Part shown: positions 6,801-9,674 of the stretch, one piece after another
Numbering within the stretch: the stretch's first letter is position 1
Layout: each line of letters opens with the position of its first letter
NCBI GenBank assembly: GCA_031289385.1
Contig: JAITPP010000201.1
Coordinates: 1 to 9,674 of the forward strand
Length of the DNA stretch: 9,674 bases
Reading direction: 5' to 3'
From: Prevotellaceae bacterium
GTDB taxonomy: Bacteria > Bacteroidota > Bacteroidia > Bacteroidales > UBA932
Notes under the pieces: generated by a model
Seen by the model: the letters and a program-made list of their open reading frames with translations, nothing else
Database searches by the model: none
Told to the model about the DNA's origin: nothing
Position numbers and translations under genes: made by a program

Positions 6801-9393
6801 TCACTTCGTAATTTTGTACTTTGTCGGTTTCCAACATTCCATAATTGCCTGTGCCTTTTGGCTGACGAACGCCTACAAACGATTTATACGGAATTATTTT
6901 TTCTTTTGTTGAATTGATGCTAAATTCGCCTCCATCTTCGTAAACTCGTGTAAAGAAAGTTGCTGTTACCATTCCGGGTGCGTTGCAACTTATCTTTTTT
7001 TGAAAATCGGCTATACCTTCATCATTTAATTTTCCTTCAAAAACATTAATTTCTTCGCCTGAATAATGCGCTGTCTTATTGTCAAACGAATATGTTTCGT
7101 AACCTTTGAAATACGTTCCCGTGTAAGCCAATGATGCATTAATATCTGTTTTGAGATTTTTGGCTATTGCTCCGTGCAGCCAGCGCGAAGTGATTGTTCC
7201 TGCTACTGTTCCCGATGCAAGCGATTCGGGATTAATCTTCAATTCTATTTTTAATCTGTTGGGTTTGATAGTTTCTATTTTTATTCCTTTGCTGAAAGTT
7301 GTTCCGCCTATTCGGGCGTAAACCATCCAGTTTCCTGTTGGCGCATCGCTTTCGGTTTTTACTGTGAAAGAGAAAAAATTATATTCATCGCCAACTGCTT
7401 TTTTCTTAATTATCGACTGTCCCAGAGGATTTACAAGTTCAAATTCGACAGGATGATTTTTTGGAATTACATTATTCGGGTCTTTCAATATGAGATTTAA
7501 AAACAGCGTATCGCCCGGACGCCATATTCCGCGCTCGCCGTAAATGTAACCTTTCAAACCTTTATCAACAACTGCGCCCGACACATCAAAACTGCTCAGA
7601 TTTAACGAAGACGCATCGTCCAAACGCAGGTACGAGCGTTGATTGTTGTGTTTTGCTATCAGTAAATACGGCTTGCTGTTTGTGTATGTAATTTCTGCCA
7701 ATCCATCGGAAGATGTTTTGCTTTTTCCTATCAACTGTTGCTGATAATTGTAAATTTCAACCGACACATCGCCCATTGGTTTTGCCGTAACAAGATTTGA
7801 AACAGCGGCTTTTATGGTTTTCATTTTGTCGATTTTGGCGATAACGCCTATGTCGGAAGCCAGCACATTACATGCAACTTTGCAATTATTGTAGTAATAA
7901 TGGCTGCATGGGTCGTCGCGTCTGTTTCCGTAGTTATCATAATTACCATCATCATCGTAGTCATAATAATCGTAGTAATAATAATCGTTTGGATAGTCGT
8001 ATTGGCTTGATTCGGCATCAAACTGCGATTCAAAATTATTTTCGTCTGCATCTTCATCACATTCGTACAGACTTTGCTCACGTGTTATGCTCATTTCAAT
8101 TCTGTAAATAGCCCCCGGTTCGGGTGTGATAATGTTAGCCAAATCAAGCGAATAGGTATTCCACTGTCTTAATTTTTTAGATTTTTCATCATCAAGTTTT
8201 ATTGTTTTCATTGTAATCAAGCGTCCTGCGCGTTTCATTTCGCGACTGCCTCGTATGTTATTCACCTGCAAAAACTGCATGATATTGCTTTCGTAAACTT
8301 TTATCACTTTTACGTTAACGGCTTTCACCATCACGGTTTGAAAAGGTATAATAAGTCCGTTTGAGTTTGGTAAAATTCCGCCTTTACACAAAAGTTTTAT
8401 ATCGGGTTTTTGAACGTTAAATTCTACTTCTTCCGTATAATTTTCTTTTAATTTTAATGCATTAATATTTGTTATTCCTTTATGCACCGTAACTTTTCTG
8501 CTGCCTGCAATCTCGCATTTAGGATAAACATAAATTTTATTTAATTTCACTCTATAAGTTGTTTTATAATCCGAGCAACCGTTAATAGTTATAAGCCCTT
8601 TCAGCGATTGTTTGGTATCTATCGGATGCGAAAAAGTGCATATAAGTTCGGGATTTTCGCTTTCGTGATTAATTTCGATACCGAGCAAAACAAAATCGGT
8701 GATATTTGGTATTTTTATTGCCTCTTTCAGGCTTTCATCGCTGCCAATGCTTTTGCCGTTCAGTTCGATATTCACAAAAAAATCTTTTTCTTTTGCCCTG
8801 ATACTGTCGATTTTGAAAATGTGCGAATTACCTTCGTGCGCCCAGTGCAAAATATATTTTTCTTTTGTGTCGATTTTCAGCATTTTTTCAACATCGTTGT
8901 CGTTCGATTTGTCGGCTGTATATACATTTCCTGTGATTGCATACAAATCGTAATCGTTTGGCGTTGACATATCTATGCTCGAACTGAACGAAAATGATGG
9001 TTTTATTGTTGAAAACGAAAATTCAAATGTTTTCTTTTTTCCTGTTGCCTGTTTTATCACTTTCGAAACATAAAATTCAACGCTGTATTCCGTGTTGGGA
9101 TTTAAGTTTTCGGCTGGAATAAATTCAACGGTTCTGCTGTCGTCGAGCAAATGTACATCACCCTTTACTTCGGGTTTGATTTTGAACAGCGTTTGAACAA
9201 CATTTTCATCATCAAACGAAAAGTCATCAACCGCCTGCGAAAGTTGAATTTTTATTGTAGATTCAATAGAAACGATACCGGAAGTAAAAGCCTCAACGTA
9301 TTCGTTAAATTCGGGTTCTGCCGGTATTTGTTTACATGCAAAAATGCTCAATAAAGCAATTGCAATAATGGCTAAATTTTTAATTTTATTCAT
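3862..9393 (-). CDS. Alpha-2-macroglobulin family lipoprotein with thioester motif
   Basis: A 1843-residue envelope protein of the bacterial alpha-2-macroglobulin family (YfhM/YfaS-like; E. coli YfhM is about 1650 residues). Family members are thought to trap proteases that cleave their bait region, via an activated Cys-Gln thioester. The N-terminus MNKIKNLAIIAIALLSIFAC is a lipoprotein signal with lipidated Cys20. An Ig-like Big_5-type domain follows at about 36-130. A Tyr/Asp-rich linker with Cys445, 496, 504 and 508 spans about 445-508. MG2 carries ERGIWRPGD (Arg625-Pro-Gly). The bait/MG domain is at about 960-1110 and the A2M domain at about 1185-1290. The thioester motif is C1392-I-E-Q1395 within YPHGCIEQTTS, followed by GGFSYW and the alpha-helical TED to about 1640. 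A C-terminal MG domain spans about 1700-1843. All hallmarks are intact, so it looks functional. ATG9393 directly precedes the signal; no Shine-Dalgarno, and a probable -7 element lies about 40 bp upstream. The pbpC partner often found beside this gene is not immediately downstream. Confidence 0.96.
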   Translation of the reverse strand: MNKIKNLAIIAIALLSIFACKQIPAEPEFNEYVEAFTSGIVSIESTIKIQLSQAVDDFSFDDENVVQTLFKIKPEVKGDVHLLDDSRTVEFIPAENLNPNTEYSVEFYVSKVIKQATGKKKTFEFSFSTIKPSFSFSSSIDMSTPNDYDLYAITGNVYTADKSNDNDVEKMLKIDTKEKYILHWAHEGNSHIFKIDSIRAKEKDFFVNIELNGKSIGSDESLKEAIKIPNITDFVLLGIEINHESENPELICTFSHPIDTKQSLKGLITINGCSDYKTTYRVKLNKIYVYPKCEIAGSRKVTVHKGITNINALKLKENYTEEVEFNVQKPDIKLLCKGGILPNSNGLIIPFQTVMVKAVNVKVIKVYESNIMQFLQVNNIRGSREMKRAGRLITMKTIKLDDEKSKKLRQWNTYSLDLANIITPEPGAIYRIEMSITREQSLYECDEDADENNFESQFDAESSQYDYPNDYYYYDYYDYDDDGNYDNYGNRRDDPCSHYYYNNCKVACNVLASDIGVIAKIDKMKTIKAAVSNLVTAKPMGDVSVEIYNYQQQLIGKSKTSSDGLAEITYTNSKPYLLIAKHNNQRSYLRLDDASSLNLSSFDVSGAVVDKGLKGYIYGERGIWRPGDTLFLNLILKDPNNVIPKNHPVEFELVNPLGQSIIKKKAVGDEYNFFSFTVKTESDAPTGNWMVYARIGGTTFSKGIKIETIKPNRLKIELKINPESLASGTVAGTITSRWLHGAIAKNLKTDINASLAYTGTYFKGYETYSFDNKTAHYSGEEINVFEGKLNDEGIADFQKKISCNAPGMVTATFFTRVYEDGGEFSINSTKEKIIPYKSFVGVRQPKGTGNYGMLETDKVQNYEVICLDGNGKPVSSNDVEVNIYKSSWSWWWSSYNGRWANYSEQLLRTRVANFNIKISNGKGAFQYTALHDAWGYYHIVVTDKSSNHKTSIASYYDWAGWAGAPRQTEGGSAATVLVIATDKPKYNVGEKATITFPSSEGSRALVSIESGSKVQQMFWVDGKAKETKTTIEITEEMTPNIYLNISLIQPHAQTANDLPIRLYGIIPVIVEDEQTILKPKITMPDVLRPEETFKIKISEEKNQPMSYTIAIVDDGLLDITNFKTPNAWATFFAREALGIRSFDIYSFVIGAYGGKIEQLFAIGGGDEGSGDDNNNVNRFKPVVKVLGTFTLKGGTKEHSIKLPNYIGSVRIMVVAGNNKAYGSAEKTVAVKKPLMILATLPRVLAPGEDVSLTASVFAMEDNIKNVKVEVQANDMFEYADDKTKNISFKTTGDEFVLFKLKTKEKLGAGKVKLIATSGSEKAEYDIDILIRNSNPKTYHTESKIVNAGQTWDGAYKLSGMEGTNAVSIEVSTFPPINLKNRLDYLLQYPHGCIEQTTSAAFPQIYLNSVTELTQSQKNKAEENVKAALYRLRSFITTDGGFSYWAGERYANLWGTSYAGHFIIEAEAQGYAVPQSMKSNWIKFQKREANEWTKSKQKGDYYSYSQNDFDQAYRLYTLALAKQPEIGAMNRLKEQKDLSLQTKWMLAATYAMAGQQQTAKNIINNLATEITPYSGFSQSFGSSERDMAMIVETLMLLSEKDIAFTVAKKISEKLNSNDWMSTQTTAYCLRTLSRFAMQYQNKQINFSYNDNGTQNVKTEKTIWKTDIKNIKNEGSLNIANKTDAPIFVTLQTEGIPLAGNETAQASGLKISVQYIDENDVPIDVSNLPQGKDFSARVNIENNGTGGNYTNLALSQIFPSGWEIINSRIINDSDESGSNQTFTYRDIRDDRVLTYFNLPAGRSKIFYVKLTAAYVGKFYLPAQSCEAMYDSKISANNVGKWVTVY

Positions 9394-9434
9394 GGTAATA
9401 AGATTTATGTAATTTTTATTATTTTTTTCAATAT

Positions 9435-9442
9435 CAAAGTTA
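9435..9442 (-). promoter_or_regulatory. Probable Bacteroidetes -7 promoter element of the macroglobulin gene
   Basis: Read on the - strand, this is TAACTTTG, an exact match to the Bacteroidetes sigma-ABfr -7 consensus TAnnTTTG. It would start transcription near 9428, giving a leader of about 35 bases. The surrounding DNA is strongly A/T-rich, as usual for promoters. No clear TTTG-type -33 element is seen at the expected spacing, so this rests on one half of the promoter. Confidence 0.5.
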
Positions 9443-9508
9443 TATATTTTTTTGATATAAAAGCGAATTATCTGAAAAAATATTGATTATTTTTTGAGAA
9501 ACAAGAAG

Positions 9509-9674
9509 TTTGTCAAGTTATAAAGTTCATAAAGTTTATCAAGTTCATAAAGTTATAAAGTTTGTCAAGTTCATAAAGTTATAAAGTTTGTCAAGTTTAT
9601 AAAGTTATAAAGTTTGTCAAGTTCATAAAGTTATAAAGTTTGTCAAGTTCATAAAGTTATAAAGTTTGTCAAGT
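9509..9674. repeat. 26-bp tandem repeat array running off the window end
   Basis: The marker TCAAG recurs at 9513, 9539, 9565, 9591, 9617, 9643 and 9669, an exact 26-bp period over six full units. Each unit is built from three similar pieces: GTTATAAAG, TTTGTCAAG and TTCATAAA. The piece order is slightly shuffled in the first unit. The array lies about 70 bp upstream of the presumed macroglobulin promoter and continues beyond the window, so its total length is unknown. A related, shorter version lies downstream of the same gene (3721-3764). Confidence 0.93.

Noticed and set aside
7848..8111. Open frames on both strands around the macroglobulin linker
   Set aside because: They are low-complexity by-products of the repeated Tyr/Asp codons in the macroglobulin frame.
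3129..9393. New defence or toxin-antitoxin system
   Set aside because: The genes are a protease-trap-type lipoprotein, a RimJ/RimL-type acetyltransferase and a secreted WG protein; none has known defence hallmarks, and the GNAT lacks an adjacent antitoxin.
9509..9674. Transposon terminal repeat
   Set aside because: The unit is a direct tandem repeat, no transposase is visible, and no inverted partner was found.

Overview
The window looks like chromosomal DNA of a Bacteroidota species, most likely Bacteroidales. The evidence is a Bacteroidetes-style alpha-2-macroglobulin lipoprotein, a secreted WG-repeat protein, gene starts without Shine-Dalgarno sequences, and a TAnnTTTG-type -7 element upstream of the large gene. 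I cannot name a species.

Layout: bases 1-355 hold no gene but three successive arrays of short, roughly 11-bp direct repeats. A membrane sensor histidine kinase follows on the + strand (386-1462). Its stop codon lies inside an array of 24 heptamers (1459-1626). The other three genes are all on the - strand. In transcription order they are a 1843-residue alpha-2-macroglobulin-family lipoprotein with an intact CIEQ thioester motif (9393-3862), a RimJ/RimL-type GNAT acetyltransferase (3641-3129), and a secreted protein of about 12 WG repeats (3086-1698). The kinase and the WG gene converge on the heptamer array. Bases 9394-9674 hold a probable promoter and a 26-bp tandem repeat that runs off the window.

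How the genes work together: the alpha-2-macroglobulin and WG proteins both carry export signals and would act in the envelope. The kinase is a membrane sensor with almost no periplasmic domain, and its response regulator is not in the window. The GNAT and WG genes are 42 bp apart and may be cotranscribed. The 220-bp repeat-rich gap upstream of the GNAT gene makes cotranscription with the macroglobulin less certain. No shared pathway can be demonstrated.

The most unusual aspect is the non-coding DNA. Every intergenic gap carries short tandem repeats with units of 7, about 11, 14 or 26 bp. Three arrays include the stop codon of a neighbouring gene. A related 26-bp unit occurs on both sides of the macroglobulin gene. 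I found no CRISPR array, transposase, tRNA, rRNA or recognisable defence system.
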